From positions 682,001 through 746,000 of the forward strand of contig NZ_CP098813.1 of the NCBI RefSeq assembly GCF_036825535.1: DNA of 64,000 bases, in the 5' to 3' direction. The notes beneath the pieces were generated by a model. That model worked only from the letters and a program-made list of their open reading frames with translations. It made no database searches and was not told the origin of the DNA. Positions 43,685 to 52,809 of the stretch are shown in pieces (positions within the stretch are counted from its first letter, which is position 1; every line of letters begins with the position of its first letter). A program made the translations under genes and the position numbers. Source of the stretch: Parasalinivibrio latis (GTDB lineage: Bacteria; Pseudomonadota; Gammaproteobacteria; Enterobacterales; Vibrionaceae).

Positions 43685-45298
43685 CTAATTTGCCCCTGGA
43701 ATGCCAAACCAGGCCTGCCAGGGGCCCAACAGAAGAACATCCCCTTCCAATACAGCCTCAGACGCACCGGTTTGTGGTGCGTCAAACCCAGAAGCCCCGG
43801 ATGGCAAGTTCAATTGTACCCTTGCAGGAACGGGGGACGCGTTGAAGGCACAGATCAACGTCTGGTTCGGGTGGCTGCGTTCAAGCACCATCAGGGCGTG
43901 GTTATAGGCCAGAATCCGCTGCCCGCCGCTTTGCAGTGCAGGCTGTTCTTTTCTCCAGGCCAGAAATGCCCGGCTGAAATGCAGTACAGATTGGGGATCC
44001 CGAATCTGGTTGTCGACGGTAAACGGGCGGTGGGGCTCAAAAGGCGGGAGCCAGGGAATACCGTCACTGAACCCGAGGTTCGCAGCCTCGTGGTGCCACG
44101 GCATTGGGGTACGGCAACCGTCACGACCGTGGTAGCCCGGCGCGCTTTGCATGCCATGTTTGTCCTGCCGGGCACTCTCATCAACTTCTGCTTCACAGAG
44201 CCCAAGCTCCTCTCCCTGGTAGACTGTCAGGATGCCCCGAAGGGAAAGTAGAAAGGCGATCAATAACCGGGCAGCTTCAGGCTGGTTGCCTGCCTGTGAC
44301 CAACGGCTGACGGTGCGGGCAATGTCATGATTGCTGAGACTCCAGCACCCCATACCCGGGTGTACGGCATGTTCAAACCGGCTGAGGTGGTCGCCTGCTT
44401 CTTGCATATCGGTGCAAAGGCTCAGTGACTCAAAGAGGTTTGCTGCATCGAGTGCATCCCCCTCACTGGTGTAACTGTCGATGACCGGGAAGGGATCCGG
44501 ATCGCTTAACGATCCCAGCAAGATTTTGTCACCATATTGATCGCACAACCCCCGGATCCTGCGCAGAACATGAATGTTGTCCGGACGTGAGAGGTTATAA
44601 CGCTGTTTTTGGTAGCAGCGCGGATCCCGACGCTCCGCCGATTGCATGGGTAATTGTTTTGCCGGGTTGCTGCGCAGTTTTTCGTCGTGCAACAGCAGGT
44701 TAACCGAATCGATGCGGAAACCGTCAATGCCGTGTTTCAGCCAACCCTCTATCATTGCCAGCACGGCATCCTGGACGGCAGGATGGTGAAAGTTGAGGTC
44801 TGGCTGGTTGCTGAAGGTATTGTGCAGGAAATATTGCCCCCGGCTTGGGTGCCACCGCCAGGCTGAACTGCCAAAAATGCACTGCCAGTTATTGGGCGGC
44901 GTACCGTCGGGCTTAGCATCTGCCCAGACATACCAGTCGGCTTTGGGGTTGGATTTGTCTTTCAGGCTTTGCCTGAACCAGGGGTGTTGATCCGATGTGT
45001 GGTTGATAACCAGCTCCATCAACACCTTGATACCGACTTTGTGGGCGCTGTCCACCAGCTTTTTCAGGGCAGGAAAGTCACCGAGTTCCGGTTGTATGGC
45101 TTCGTGGTCGGTTACATCAAAACCGAAATCAGTCTGTGGAGAGAGAAATATTGGGGAGATGATGATGCCGTCTACACCCAGCCAGGAAAGGTAATCCAGT
45201 CTTGCGGTGATACCATCCAGATCTCCGATACCGTCATTGTTACTGTCGTTAAAACTCCGCACATAGACAGAATAAAAGACCTGTGTTTCCCGATGCAT
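43685..45298 (-). CDS. GH13-family protein lacking the acid/base Glu
   Basis: 537 residues, clearly homologous to AglA at 40917 along its whole length (VYVRSFNDSNNDGIGDLDGI, NHTSDQHPWF, ADWYVWADAKPDGTPPNNW). The nucleophile Asp197 (DGFRIDSVN) and Asp325 (LSNHD) are kept, but the acid/base position reads LLGSLSDPDPF with Ser263 where AglA has Glu270 in TVGEIGDDDPL. Normal hydrolysis should be badly impaired. It may be a pseudo-enzyme, a binding protein, or use another acid. It starts at the ATG at 45298 after AGGGA and converges on aglK. Confidence 0.9.
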   Translation of the reverse strand: MHRETQVFYSVYVRSFNDSNNDGIGDLDGITARLDYLSWLGVDGIIISPIFLSPQTDFGFDVTDHEAIQPELGDFPALKKLVDSAHKVGIKVLMELVINHTSDQHPWFRQSLKDKSNPKADWYVWADAKPDGTPPNNWQCIFGSSAWRWHPSRGQYFLHNTFSNQPDLNFHHPAVQDAVLAMIEGWLKHGIDGFRIDSVNLLLHDEKLRSNPAKQLPMQSAERRDPRCYQKQRYNLSRPDNIHVLRRIRGLCDQYGDKILLGSLSDPDPFPVIDSYTSEGDALDAANLFESLSLCTDMQEAGDHLSRFEHAVHPGMGCWSLSNHDIARTVSRWSQAGNQPEAARLLIAFLLSLRGILTVYQGEELGLCEAEVDESARQDKHGMQSAPGYHGRDGCRTPMPWHHEAANLGFSDGIPWLPPFEPHRPFTVDNQIRDPQSVLHFSRAFLAWRKEQPALQSGGQRILAYNHALMVLERSHPNQTLICAFNASPVPARVQLNLPSGASGFDAPQTGASEAVLEGDVLLLGPWQAWFGIPGAN

Positions 45299-45395
45299 CA
45301 AAGTTCCCTGTAATTCTAGAATATCAGCGTCTTACCTTAATTATGTACCCCTTCTGAATGTCTGCAATGTATTTGCCCTGTGAATGTGTCCGGCG

Positions 45396-46178
45396 TCATG
45401 GCTGGGGTCTGTTTCTGTACTGATCCGGTGTGCAGCCTGCGTGCTTTTTGAACATTGAGATAAAGGGTGATGCCTGGTGGTAACCCAGTTCCAGCGCGAT
45501 ATGGGTAATGGATTTGCCTTTGCGCAGCAGGGTAATGGCATGGACAAACCGGATTCGCTGTTTCAGTTCGCTGAAACTGAACCCGACAGAGTCTTTAAAA
45601 TGCCGGGCCAGTGTGCGCTCCGTGGTATGAATTTCATCTGCCCATTGAGCGAGTGTGCGGTGATCTGCCGGGTTGTGCTGTAGTGCCCTGATTATTGGTG
45701 CGACTAATTTGTCGTTAGTAGCAGGGAGAAACTGGTTTTGTACCGGCGCATGGGTTACTTCATCAAACAACACTTGTGCAAGCCTTGATTCCCTGCCTTT
45801 TTCGGGGACGGAAATAAGACGCTGGCGCAACTCATCGATAATGGCATGCATCAAAGGGGATACCTCAAGCAGGCAGACGCTGCCGGGTAAAGCTAGGGCT
45901 TTGGGTTCGGTGATGTTCATCGAACAGTAGCTTACAGAGCGACGCATATAGCTCTGGTGAATAACCCCTTTGGGAACCCAGATAGCGTAACGTGCGGGGG
46001 CGAGGAAACGCTGGCGTTCAGCGACCAGTTCCATAATGCCGCCTCGGGTAAATTGCAGTTGGCCCCAGTTGTGCTGGTGGGGTGGGGTAGTTGTGCCGGG
46101 CAGAAAGTCCTCGTGCCCGAAAAAAATCTCTCCGGGGGGATTTTGTTCGTCAAATATTGGGGTGTAACGACGCGCCAT
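45396..46178 (-). CDS. AraC-family regulator (cupin sensor)
   Basis: 260 residues: an N-terminal cupin domain (TTTPPHQHNWGQLQF, VPKGVIHQSY) and a C-terminal AraC DNA-binding domain (about 165-258; LAQWADEIHTTERTLARHFK and ITHIALELGYHQASPFISMF). It is of the NimR/YeaM type, which usually sits divergent from an efflux gene. Here an EamA transporter starts 169 bp away on the other strand, so it is the probable target. No effector can be named. Confidence 0.88.
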   Translation of the reverse strand: MARRYTPIFDEQNPPGEIFFGHEDFLPGTTTPPHQHNWGQLQFTRGGIMELVAERQRFLAPARYAIWVPKGVIHQSYMRRSVSYCSMNITEPKALALPGSVCLLEVSPLMHAIIDELRQRLISVPEKGRESRLAQVLFDEVTHAPVQNQFLPATNDKLVAPIIRALQHNPADHRTLAQWADEIHTTERTLARHFKDSVGFSFSELKQRIRFVHAITLLRKGKSITHIALELGYHQASPFISMFKKHAGCTPDQYRNRPQP

Positions 46179-46347
46179 AATTATTGTCCGACAAACGATA
46201 GAGGATGTCTGATTAGAAATATATCTATCAAAACTGACGTGTCAAACTATCTATTGATTAAAACGCAAACAGTAATGGGTTGGCGTTTTCTATTGGCGAT
46301 TTTTTTCTGTCGGTTCCTCGGCAGGATTGTCTGTTTCCGGAGAAGGA

Positions 46348-47241
46348 ATGTACTACTTATTTGCCCTGATCACCGTATCGATTTGGGCAGGGAATGCCGT
46401 TGTAAGCAAGCTGTCCACGGATGTGATAGCGCCCGGTGCGATGTCTTTTTACCGCTGGTTTTTTGCCATTTTGCTGCTGACTCCATTTTGTCTGCCGGTA
46501 GTGATACGCCGTTGGTCTGAAATTCGGCCGTGGCTTGGAAAGTTGGCAGCACTGGCGTTTTTGGGAATGGCCCTTAACCAGTCGTTGGGATATTACGCTG
46601 CGGCGTCGACGTCAGCGACCAATATGACACTGGTCAGTGCGTTGATTCCGCTCCTGAGTATTATGTTCAGTGTCCCGTTGTTGGCCCAGAGGCTGACATG
46701 GAATGCACTTGTGGGGGCGGTTATTTCATTGAGTGGCCTGGTGATGATGCTGACAAAAGGCAATCCCTTGATGCTGGTAGAACAAGGGATTTCAACCGGT
46801 GATGCTCTGATCCTCTTGGCTTCAATTGTTTACGCTCTCTATTGTGTATTGCTGAAACGCTGGAACCTGACCCTGAGCACCTGGGTTGCGGTGTATATGC
46901 AAGGTGCCTTTGCATTGTTGTTCTTAATGCCTATGTGGTTGATGTCCGGTGATATTGCTATCCCAACAGAAGCCTGGGGATTAATTGCCTATGCATCTGT
47001 GTTTGCATCTGTGATAGCCCCATGGTGCTGGATGCAGGCCATCAGTGTGCTGGGGGCAAGCCGTGCCGCGATGTTTATGAACCTGATGCCGCTTATAACT
47101 GCAGGTATGGCAGCTGCGCTGTTGAATGAGCATCTGACGGTTTACCATCTTTTTGGCGGCGGCATGGTGTTGAGCGGTGTTATTCTGGCACAAAGCCGGA
47201 TCAAACTGCGCAAGCGCAATGTGGTTGTGGCAGGTGCCTGA
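46348..47241 (+). CDS. EamA/DMT-family transporter
   Basis: 297 residues with about ten membrane helices in two EamA repeats (MYYLFALITVSIWAGNAVVS; TGDALILLASIVYALYCVLL). Family members export metabolites or amino acids; the substrate cannot be inferred. The ATG at 46348 follows GGAGAAGGA; a frame open to 46327 adds seven residues. It is divergent from the AraC regulator and ends at a strong terminator. Confidence 0.9.
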   Translation: MYYLFALITVSIWAGNAVVSKLSTDVIAPGAMSFYRWFFAILLLTPFCLPVVIRRWSEIRPWLGKLAALAFLGMALNQSLGYYAAASTSATNMTLVSALIPLLSIMFSVPLLAQRLTWNALVGAVISLSGLVMMLTKGNPLMLVEQGISTGDALILLASIVYALYCVLLKRWNLTLSTWVAVYMQGAFALLFLMPMWLMSGDIAIPTEAWGLIAYASVFASVIAPWCWMQAISVLGASRAAMFMNLMPLITAGMAAALLNEHLTVYHLFGGGMVLSGVILAQSRIKLRKRNVVVAGA

Positions 47242-47281
47242 GCCAGCGTGAAATAAATTTGTACTCCGGGTAGAGACCTGA

Positions 47282-47313
47282 CCCCCAATAGCTATGGCAT
47301 TGGGGGTTTTTAT
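47282..47313. terminator. Terminator after the EamA gene
   Basis: CCCCCAAT pairs with ATTGGGGG over a 9-nt loop followed by TTTTTATTT; it lies at the 3' end of the convergent membrane-protein gene. Confidence 0.85.
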
Positions 47314-47819
47314 TTCCGGTTTAAATCCCGGGCAAGAATAAGGCACAGGCCAATGAGTTGGAGAAACAGTGAAAGGTTTCTCAGGGATGCCAGCTCTTTC
47401 ATCTGGGAGGTCTGCTTTTCTGCCAACTCAATATTTGCCAGGTAGATACCGTTTATTTCTTCACGCCTGAGCGCCTGTGCATTGTCTATGGACGCCATGA
47501 CATCCGGCAGGGTAGAAAGGCTTAATGGCGGGACGGTATTTTGCAGCCAACGCTCAAGATTGGATCGGGTTTCCGTCATGATACTGTCCGGGATATCTTT
47601 CTGCGCGAACAACACCAACAGATTCTCCCTCTTCCTTTCTATGGTTTCTACCTGCTGCCAGATAAGCGCAATACGCTTATTGTTTTCAACCTGCTCCTGC
47701 CCTAGGAAACTCACGTCCTCAGTCGCCTCATCAATGTAGAAATTTGTCATCAGGGCAGAAATGATATTAAGTGCCAAGCCTGTCGCAACGATAGTCCACG
47801 TAGGTACCCGCATTTTCAT
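47310..47819 (-). CDS. Inner-membrane protein of unknown function
   Basis: 169 residues with one hydrophobic helix near each end (PTWTIVATGLALNIISALM and LSLFLQLIGLCLILA) and a charged, predicted coiled-coil middle of about 110 residues (ENNKRIALIWQQVETIERKR). The shape resembles a sensor or scaffold anchored at both ends. No family was recognised. It is monocistronic with a weak ribosome-binding site. Confidence 0.65.
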   Translation of the reverse strand: MKMRVPTWTIVATGLALNIISALMTNFYIDEATEDVSFLGQEQVENNKRIALIWQQVETIERKRENLLVLFAQKDIPDSIMTETRSNLERWLQNTVPPLSLSTLPDVMASIDNAQALRREEINGIYLANIELAEKQTSQMKELASLRNLSLFLQLIGLCLILARDLNRK

Positions 47820-48079
47820 CTTCGTTCATTCCTTTTCACTATTTACTGGGATGAATTGTTTGGCTGGGAGTGTCAGAAGACAGTAAAGCGTTATTCGTTC
47901 AGTAAGTGATGAAAACCCCGTGTACTTTCTCAATGATGAAACAATTCAGATCTTATTGAAATTATAAGCTCAATAGTGATTAGGCGTTGTAAAAACAGAA
48001 TCTTTGAAGCGAGCTCGAGCGCATGTTTTCTTTCAGTGATTTTATTGAGGGTTCGTTGCATTTGAGCATGGGGGCAAGA

Positions 48080-48304
48080 ATGAAAATAATCATCGAATTG
48101 GATGAAATGCTGGAATCAAAGATAGATAAGCTGCACCGCTATGATTCTGAAATTGAATCTTTCAAGAAAAAAGCTGTTGAAGGGGATTTGACGCAGGACT
48201 CTGCGGAAAAAATTCTGGAGGAGCTAAATGTTAGCCGGGAGCATGTTTTGACAATGCTGCGTTCTCATCTCGGCAGCATTGCCGTAAAAGCCTTGGATGT
48301 ATGA
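48080..48304 (+). CDS. Small hypothetical protein
   Basis: 74 residues beginning MKIIIELDEMLESKIDKLHRY, acidic and helical, with no signal peptide or metal motif. The ATG at 48080 is chosen for the GGGGGC upstream; an in-frame ATG at 48023 would add 19 residues. Composition looks like a real protein, but no homologous family was recognised. It stands alone before a parS2 site. Confidence 0.5.
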   Translation: MKIIIELDEMLESKIDKLHRYDSEIESFKKKAVEGDLTQDSAEKILEELNVSREHVLTMLRSHLGSIAVKALDV

Positions 48305-48375
48305 TCTCAACCAGGCCAAACGTTGACCGTGTTTATTGGTTGAAATGATCCACAGGTAAAATCTCCCGGCTAATT

Positions 48376-48388
48376 TTTACAGTGTAAA
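48376..48388. other. parS2: parS2 partition site
   Basis: TTTACAGTGTAAA, an exact match to the ParB2 core palindrome, in a gap between convergent genes on the right arm, about 13.7 kb from the iteron array. Confidence 0.88.
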
Positions 48389-48419
48389 TTGCCGATTTAC
48401 CATACTTTTCAGTGTGGGA

Positions 48420-49271
48420 TTATATTACCCCCAGCTCACGCAGCCGCTCCATCAGGTAGGAGTCTGCAGTGTGCCTTTCTGACAAAACAACCTCCGGCTT
48501 TGGATGAAGAAAGAGTGGCAATGAAATCCGCGATTTTGACTTGTCCATTCCATCCGGGTTTACCACCCTGTGAGTGGTTGAAGGGAAATACCCCCCGGAA
48601 GCTTCCTGTAGCATATCGCCAATATTGATGATGAGATTGCCAAAATCGCAGGGCACATCTTTCCACGTGCCATCTTTGAGTTTCACCTGCAGTCCGGGTT
48701 CATTTGCAGCAGGAAGAATGGTCAGCAAATTAATATCTTCATGAGCTGCAGCGCGAATAGCTCCGGCTTCTTCTGTCCCGGTCATTGGCGGGTAGTGAAG
48801 TACGCGCAACAGGGTTTTGTCGCTGCCCTCTATCATCGAAGACAGAGGTTGAGAGTAACCCTTTGCCACTTCTTCTGGTGAATACTGTTCTACCCACCGC
48901 AGTAATTCAGAAGCTAATGCACCTGCATCTTCATAGTAGCGTGAAAGGTCAGCTTTTATGGAAAGCGGGCACTGTCCCCAAGGGTAGTAGTGGAAATATT
49001 CTTTTATGTCTTTAACCGTGTGACCTTTGGCTACCTCTGATACTTCAGAAGGGAAAAAACCGTCCTGGGTTTCAACGTGGAAGCGATATTCGTTTTTCTC
49101 GTCACTGTTAAAGAAGAGGTATGCCTTGTCGTAAATTAACTGAACCAGTGACTGTTGCAGAGGGTGGTTCTTCAGTACACCAACCCCCGTTTCTCTGAGT
49201 GAAGTAACAAAGCGTTCCGCAGCATCTGGTGCATTGTAGTCTATGGCTTCCAGTGTCATGACAGTATCCAT
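48420..49271 (-). CDS. 2-oxoglutarate/Fe(II)-dependent oxygenase (isopenicillin N synthase-like)
   Basis: 283 residues. The metal triad and 2-oxoglutarate residues of the family are visible: AAHEDINLLT (His-x-Asp), TTHRVVNP (distal His) and KSRISLPLFLHP (Arg-x-Ser). The N-terminal DIOX_N-like region includes GVGVLKNHPLQ. Members hydroxylate or oxidise small molecules; the substrate is unknown. It is monocistronic, and the start is not well defined by a ribosome-binding site. Confidence 0.88.
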   Translation of the reverse strand: MDTVMTLEAIDYNAPDAAERFVTSLRETGVGVLKNHPLQQSLVQLIYDKAYLFFNSDEKNEYRFHVETQDGFFPSEVSEVAKGHTVKDIKEYFHYYPWGQCPLSIKADLSRYYEDAGALASELLRWVEQYSPEEVAKGYSQPLSSMIEGSDKTLLRVLHYPPMTGTEEAGAIRAAAHEDINLLTILPAANEPGLQVKLKDGTWKDVPCDFGNLIINIGDMLQEASGGYFPSTTHRVVNPDGMDKSKSRISLPLFLHPKPEVVLSERHTADSYLMERLRELGVI

Positions 49272-49469
49272 GTTGTAGGGGATGTACCTGAAATGTTAAA
49301 CACGCTGAAAACAATTCACAATCCACATAAGGAAACAATGCGTTTCTGAAGGGATACAGATTCGTTTGTAAAGGCTTTATCAATCGTAACCATAGGGACA
49401 AGCACATTTTGTTCGTGCGGCCCCTGCCTTACCCTTTAAGCCTCTGAGAGTATTTGTGGGGGTAGTTAG

Positions 49470-50396
49470 ATGTACGGGAAGCGGGCACTGGTTGTTGAAG
49501 GCGGGGCAATGCGGGGAGTTTTTGCCAGTGGCGTACTGGATGCGTTTCTGGCAAAGCGTTTCCAGCCTTATGACTTTGCTGTGGGTGTCTCTGCCGGTGC
49601 ATCAACCCTTATTGGCTATCTTGCCGGTCAGCAGGGGCGCAGTTACAAGGTCATCACCGAATTGGCAACCCAGAAAGCTTTTTTTAACCCTGGCAGGTTT
49701 GCCCGGGGTGGTGATCTCATCGATGTCCGTTGGCTTTGGTTTAATTCAGAGCTCGTTTACCCATTGGACAAGCGCGCATTTTTTAACAGCATTCCAATGC
49801 TGGCAACAGTCACCAGTGTCGAAACCGGAGAAGCAGATTATTACCGCATAAACCCGGAGAATATTGACGATGTGATGCAGGCAACCTGTGCGCTGCCCCT
49901 GGCATACAGGCAGAGTCCCTGTTTTTCAGGCGGGTGTTATACCGATGGTGGTGTTGCGGATTCCATTCCTGTTCGAGAGGCCTACAGGCGAGGGGCAAGG
50001 GACATTACTGTCGTACTTTCCCATCCTCTGGGGTACGAGATGCCAGATGCGAAATACCCCTGGCTGGTAAAGCGTATACTGGGCCGCTATCCCGGTGTGG
50101 CGGATGCGATGGTACGACGGGCAGACAACTACAATGCTTCGCTCGACTTTATACGAAACCCGCCTAGTGACTGCGTTGTCCGTGTACTGACACCCACAGA
50201 TGATTTTACGGTTGAACGGCTTACTATGAACCGGAAAAAGTTAGAGGCCGGTTACCGTATGGGGTTTGAAGCGGGCTTGGGACATGCTATGCGGCGCGAT
50301 GATGGGATTATGGGCTTGGCTGATGAAGATTGCCCATTCTGCATGCCGGAGTCACAAGTATACCCAAATCACTTAAAGGTAAGTGCTCCTGAGTGA
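49470..50396 (+). CDS. Patatin-like phospholipase (YjjU-like)
   Basis: 308 residues. The oxyanion loop EGGAMRGVFASGV, nucleophile Ser41 (GVSAG) and Asp159 (YTDGGV) form the patatin catalytic dyad. The C-terminal domain (about 200-308) resembles the YjjU/DUF6363 extension. The predicted activity is acyl-ester hydrolysis of lipids. There is no signal peptide. GGGGG lies upstream of the ATG. It converges on metY. Confidence 0.9.
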   Translation: MYGKRALVVEGGAMRGVFASGVLDAFLAKRFQPYDFAVGVSAGASTLIGYLAGQQGRSYKVITELATQKAFFNPGRFARGGDLIDVRWLWFNSELVYPLDKRAFFNSIPMLATVTSVETGEADYYRINPENIDDVMQATCALPLAYRQSPCFSGGCYTDGGVADSIPVREAYRRGARDITVVLSHPLGYEMPDAKYPWLVKRILGRYPGVADAMVRRADNYNASLDFIRNPPSDCVVRVLTPTDDFTVERLTMNRKKLEAGYRMGFEAGLGHAMRRDDGIMGLADEDCPFCMPESQVYPNHLKVSAPE

Positions 50397-50422
50397 TTTG
50401 GGGACAGCGCTTCATTCTTCAT

Positions 50423-50448
50423 AAAAAACGCCCCGGAATGGGGCGTTG
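50423..50448 (-). terminator. Terminator of metY
   Basis: AACGCCCC pairs with GGGGCGTT over GGAAT; the A-run at 50423 gives the U-tract on the minus strand. Confidence 0.88.
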
Positions 50449-50463
50449 GATTCTGTTAACTTA

Positions 50464-51732
50464 TCAGGCGTTCAGTGCTTGGTCGAGGTCTTCCATGATA
50501 TCGTCGATATGTTCAAGACCGACAGACAGGCGAATCATTTCCGGGGATACGCCGGCTTCTTTCTGTTCCTGCTCTGTCAACTGGCGGTGCGTTGTCGACG
50601 CTGGGTGACAGGCGAGAGATTTGGCATCCCCAATGTTTACCAGACGCTTGAATATCTTAAGTGCATCATAGAAACGTACACCTGCTTCATAACCGTCTTT
50701 GAGCCCAAACGACAGAATGGCAGAAGGTTTTCCACCCATATATTTCCTGGCCAGCTCATAGTGAGGGGAGTCTTCCAACCCTGCATAGCTTACCCAGGCA
50801 ACCTTCTCATGGTTCTGGAGATACTGGGCCACTTTCAGTGCGTTCTCAGTGTGACGTTCCATACGGAGGGGGAGGGTCTCCAGCCCCTGAATCAACATAA
50901 ATGCATTCAGAGGAGAGAGGGCTGAACCGGTGTTACGAAGTGGCACGGTACGCGCTCGGCCAATGTATGCCGCAGGGCCAAAAGCATCGTTGTATACCAC
51001 TCCGTGGTATGAAGGCTCAGGCTGGCTGAACTCTGGGAAGCGCTCAGGGTGTTCAGCCCAGGGGAATTTACCGCTGTCGACGATCACGCCACCGAGCGTC
51101 GTACCATGGCCACCAATGTATTTTGTGAGTGAGTGGACCACGATATCAGCACCAAACTCGATAGGTTTACACAGCACCGGTGTGGCAACGGTATTGTCGA
51201 CCATCAAGGGCACGCCATGCTGGTGGGCAACATCTGCGAATGCGGCGATGTCCACGATATTACCAGCCGGGTTGCCAATGCTTTCGCAATAGACCGCTTT
51301 GGTGTTTTCATCAATCAGTTCAGCGATGCTTTCTGCTTTGTCATCCTTGGCAAACCGGACGTCGATACCAAGACCCGGCAACATGTGTGCGAACAATGTG
51401 TAGGTTCCGCCATAGAGTTGCGGGGTGGAAACTATGTTGTCGCCGGATTTTGCCAGAGTCAGGATGGCATAGTGAATCGCAGCGCTGCCCGCACTGACAA
51501 CCAGCGAGGCAATACCACCTTCCAATGCGGCCATGCGCTGTTCCAGAACATCGTTAGTTGGGTTCATTATGCGGGTGTAGATATTCCCCGGTACTTCGAG
51601 GTTAAACAAATCCGCACCATGTTGAGCATTGTCAAATTCGTAGGCAACCGTCTGGTAAATAGGGGTAGCAACAGCTTTGGTGGTTGGGTCTGTCTCATAT
51701 CCGTGATGCAGTGCAATGGTTTCGTCTTTCAT
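50464..51732 (-). CDS. metY: O-acetylhomoserine sulfhydrylase MetY
   Basis: 422 residues of the Cys/Met metabolism PLP family. The lysine that carries PLP is Lys204 (HSLTKYIGGHGTTLGG); other features are YTRIMNPTNDVLEQRMAALEGG and ACHPASTTHRQL. Length and the N-terminal IALHHGYETDP are typical of O-acetylhomoserine aminocarboxypropyltransferase, which makes homocysteine from O-acetylhomoserine and sulfide. It is monocistronic; no riboswitch was seen in front. Confidence 0.92.
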   Translation of the reverse strand: MKDETIALHHGYETDPTTKAVATPIYQTVAYEFDNAQHGADLFNLEVPGNIYTRIMNPTNDVLEQRMAALEGGIASLVVSAGSAAIHYAILTLAKSGDNIVSTPQLYGGTYTLFAHMLPGLGIDVRFAKDDKAESIAELIDENTKAVYCESIGNPAGNIVDIAAFADVAHQHGVPLMVDNTVATPVLCKPIEFGADIVVHSLTKYIGGHGTTLGGVIVDSGKFPWAEHPERFPEFSQPEPSYHGVVYNDAFGPAAYIGRARTVPLRNTGSALSPLNAFMLIQGLETLPLRMERHTENALKVAQYLQNHEKVAWVSYAGLEDSPHYELARKYMGGKPSAILSFGLKDGYEAGVRFYDALKIFKRLVNIGDAKSLACHPASTTHRQLTEQEQKEAGVSPEMIRLSVGLEHIDDIMEDLDQALNA

Positions 51733-51923
51733 TTCTTCATCCTTGATGGCGGTGAAAAATTGCGCGATTGCCTAGCCTAGCAGTCTATGAAAGGGGAATA
51801 TACAGTAGTTGTCACAGGCTGCGTCTCCAGATCCCCTTGGTTATTCAGATTATGTTCAGACCCAGCCGGTTAAGCTTCGCCGCTGGCAATTCGATAGTAA
51901 CAATCCTGCATTCTGGCAACCTG

Positions 51924-52589
51924 ATGAAAAAACTCCTTCTCACTCTTCCTGTTTTTGCTGTTTCGATGGCTGCATGTGCTGAACCCTATTTGGTTTTAGG
52001 CTATGGCTACAACACACTTTCACATGACAATACAGTCTCATTTTCAGATGGCACCGGCTTAAAACCTGACAGTTCAGATGCTGTATGGAAAGCCTATGTT
52101 GGTTACCGCTTTGAAAATAATTTTGGTATTGAAGTGGGATACAACCAGTTTGATGCAGATGCATCGAAGAACAGGTACCTGGGTGTTGATACCGGCAAGC
52201 CGGGGGGGATTTTCGGTGATGAATACCACAAAGAGCGTGAGTGGGATGCAATGCTGAAAGCTAAGCAAATTAACGTCAAACCCGTCTATTTTTACGATGT
52301 GAACGATCGCTTAATTGTAAAGGCAGGATTAGGGCTGACATACACTGAATATAAAGTTACTGGATCAGATGCTTTCGAGTACGAATCGATTAAAGAGGAC
52401 GGCCCGGAATACAGTGAATTGAACCAAATTGTACCTGGCGAATATCAAAGGAAAATGGGTGTAACCACCAGCCTCAGCGTGGAGTACCAGATTTTCCAAG
52501 GTCTGTACTTAGGTGCGGAAGCGAGCTTCAGTCATGACAGTGTCGCAAATACCAACCAGGTTATCGGTACCGCTGCCTACCACTTTTGA
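51924..52589 (+). CDS. Outer-membrane beta-barrel protein (AcfA/OmpA-like)
   Basis: 221 residues with a signal peptide ending AACA and a mature part beginning EPYLVLGYGYNTLSHD, alternating strands, conserved AYVGYRFENNFGIEVGYNQF and the terminal aromatic YHF, typical of eight-stranded small barrels. It resembles the accessory colonisation factor AcfA/OmpA-like group in Vibrio. The ATG at 51924 is set by the signal peptide; upstream frame is not coding. Confidence 0.8.
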   Translation: MKKLLLTLPVFAVSMAACAEPYLVLGYGYNTLSHDNTVSFSDGTGLKPDSSDAVWKAYVGYRFENNFGIEVGYNQFDADASKNRYLGVDTGKPGGIFGDEYHKEREWDAMLKAKQINVKPVYFYDVNDRLIVKAGLGLTYTEYKVTGSDAFEYESIKEDGPEYSELNQIVPGEYQRKMGVTTSLSVEYQIFQGLYLGAEASFSHDSVANTNQVIGTAAYHF

Positions 52590-52755
52590 AGCTGTCTGCC
52601 TATCTGATGGTGTCTGCACAATAAAGACTACTTATTAAGGGTGTTTTGCTTAGAATGAGCGGTCGAAATATAACCTCTTTATGAACACTGTTCGATATAA
52701 CTTACTAAGATTGTTTGTTTTCTTATAAGATGCACAATTATTACTGATTTAAATA

Positions 52756-52771
52756 TGTGATATAGGTCACG
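52756..52771 (+). promoter_or_regulatory. Candidate CRP-binding site
   Basis: TGTGATATAGGTCACG fits the CRP half-sites TGTGA-N6-TCACA with one mismatch. It lies 40 bp before the sulfatase-type gene and just ahead of a possible -10 TAATAT (52780-52785), a spacing more suited to repression than activation. Confidence 0.5.
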
Positions 52772-52809
52772 TAATTTTGTAATATTGCCCCACTTGTAAA
52801 AGTGGAGTG

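Noticed and set aside
43685..45298. Pseudogene call for the second GH13 gene
   Set aside because: The frame is full length with intact start, ribosome-binding site and two of three catalytic residues, so a single replaced residue does not justify it.
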